64,000 bases of DNA from Tabrizicola_A sp964393035 (GTDB lineage Bacteria; Pseudomonadota; Alphaproteobacteria; Rhodobacterales; Rhodobacteraceae), in assembly GCA_964393035.1 (NCBI GenBank), contig CAYMRX010000003.1:186001-250000 (forward strand), read 5' to 3'. Positions 63,370 to 64,000 of this stretch are shown piece by piece (the first letter of the stretch is position 1; every line of letters starts with the position of its first letter). A program made the translations under genes and the position numbers. The notes under the pieces are model-generated. The model was not told where the DNA came from. It saw nothing but the letters and a program-made list of their open reading frames with translations, and searched no databases.

Positions 63370-63406
63370 TTCAAAAAAGAATTTGACGGCGAATCGCTCC
63401 TGACTC
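63368..63406. promoter_or_regulatory. Cluster of three GANTC sites upstream of ccrM
   Basis: GATTC (63368-63372), GAATC (63391-63395) and GACTC (63402-63406) lie within 39 bases in the 88-bp gap between rnhB and ccrM. GANTC is the recognition sequence of the encoded CcrM methyltransferase. Methylation-sensitive control of ccrM by such sites is known in Caulobacter; here it is inferred. Confidence 0.5.
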
Positions 63407-63457
63407 ATCTTTAGGGCAACCACCGGCACACAAGATGCCGGGGTAGATGAGGCAGAA

Positions 63458-64000
63458 ATGGCGACGAAACTGAAGACCGAGCAGGGTTCCCCCCTGCCGT
63501 TGAACCAGATTGTTCCGGGCGACTGTATCGAGGTAATGAACAGCCTGCCCGCCGGGTCGGTTGACCTGATTTTCGCGGACCCCCCCTATAACTTGCAGTT
63601 GAAGGGCGAATTGCACCGGCCCGACAACAGCCGCGTCGACGCGGTGGACGACCACTGGGACCAGTTTTCCAGCTTTGCCGCCTATGACCGCTTTACCCAT
63701 GAATGGTTGGCCGCCGCCAAGCGGCTGTTGAAGCCGAACGGCGCGATCTGGGTGATCGGCAGCTATCACAACGTGTTCCGTCTGGGCACCGCCTTGCAGG
63801 ATCAGGGCTATTGGCTCTTGAATGATGTGGTCTGGCGCAAGTCGAACCCGATGCCGAACTTCCGCGGCAAACGCCTGACCAACGCGCATGAAACCCTGAT
63901 CTGGGCTTCGCGCGATGAAAACGCCAAATACACCTTCAACTATGAAGCCCTGAAAGAGCTGAATGACGGCGTGCAGATGCGTTCTGACTGGGTGCTGCCG
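63458..64000 (+). CDS. ccrM: CcrM-type adenine-N6 DNA methyltransferase (3' truncated)
   Basis: Only the first 181 residues are in the window. Methyltransferase motif IV ADPPYNLQL (D41-PPY44), then DDHWDQFSSFAAYDRFTHEWL, WVIGSYHNVFRLG, RKSNPMPNFRGKRLTNAHETLIWA, all highly characteristic of the cell-cycle GANTC methyltransferase of Alphaproteobacteria. ATG 63458 fits the family N-terminus. A short palindrome-free leader with three GANTC sites precedes it. Confidence 0.93.
   Translation, partial: MATKLKTEQGSPLPLNQIVPGDCIEVMNSLPAGSVDLIFADPPYNLQLKGELHRPDNSRVDAVDDHWDQFSSFAAYDRFTHEWLAAAKRLLKPNGAIWVIGSYHNVFRLGTALQDQGYWLLNDVVWRKSNPMPNFRGKRLTNAHETLIWASRDENAKYTFNYEALKELNDGVQMRSDWVLP

Overview
The window is a GC-rich (roughly 63-65 %) alphaproteobacterial chromosome segment. 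Several features point to a Rhodobacteraceae/Paracoccaceae member: a polyol (smo/mtl) operon of Rhodobacter sphaeroides type, a membrane-bound ferritin, a DUF2125 protein, a CcrM-type DNA methyltransferase, and AraC-type control beside pobA. I see no rRNA, tRNA, CRISPR array, insertion sequence or prophage. Most genes sit in tightly overlapping operons (ATGA or TGATG junctions). Family names and pathway parallels come from memory and were not searched.

Layout. (1) 1-4101 (+): the end of a putrescine-type ABC transporter and gamma-aminobutyraldehyde dehydrogenase, resembling E. coli ydcTUVW. (2) 4132-7670 (-): a flavoprotein, an MscS channel and MbfA. (3) 7773-16830 (-): sorbitol/mannitol operon mtlK-smoS-smoK-smoG-smoF-smoE, preceded by smoC, a HAD hydrolase and an AraC-family regulator divergent from pobA. 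(4) 16880-42953: a large aromatic catabolic island. (5) 42931-43343: the remnant of a short-chain dehydrogenase gene. (6) 43314-64000: mostly housekeeping and envelope genes: zapE, mlaC, mlaA, a type I secretion pair, a DEAD-box helicase with a repeat tail, cysQ-like, pmbA, a DUF2125 gene, an SDR/enoyl-CoA hydratase pair, an RND efflux pair, a membrane winged-helix protein, rnhB and the start of ccrM.

The most interesting part is the island at 16.9-43 kb. On the minus strand one operon encodes a cytochrome P450, a split PEP-synthase-like aryl kinase (ATP-grasp subunit plus phospho-histidine subunit), two HD-domain proteins, an aldehyde dehydrogenase, an SDR and a [2Fe-2S] ferredoxin. This matches the parts list of phosphorylation-initiated 4-cresol catabolism (Cre system of Corynebacterium glutamicum). 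On the plus strand a second operon encodes a three-subunit biotin-dependent carboxylase, a p-nitrophenylphosphatase-like HAD enzyme, an acetoacetyl-CoA-synthetase-like ligase and an SDR, with a divergent amidohydrolase resembling 4-hydroxyphenyl-beta-ketoacyl-CoA hydrolases. This matches the logic of the hydroxyphenylethanone (Hpe) pathway for 4-hydroxyacetophenone. With pobA alongside, I infer a combined route: 4-alkylphenol (4-cresol, 4-ethylphenol) is phosphorylated, hydroxylated by the P450, oxidised, carboxylated if it is a ketone, dephosphorylated and cleaved to 4-hydroxybenzoate and then protocatechuate.

Regulation of the island looks legible. A regulator fusing a MEDS-like sensory domain to a SARP/BTAD activator lies between the P450 operon and a plus-strand operon for a GMC oxidoreductase plus a LIV-type ABC transporter. 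Both target promoters carry CCAAAG-N5-CCAAAG, a direct repeat with 11-bp period, at matching spacing from a shared downstream box. The carboxylase operon and the amidohydrolase are flanked by two near-identical IclR-type palindromes (TTTCAC-N3-GTGAAA).
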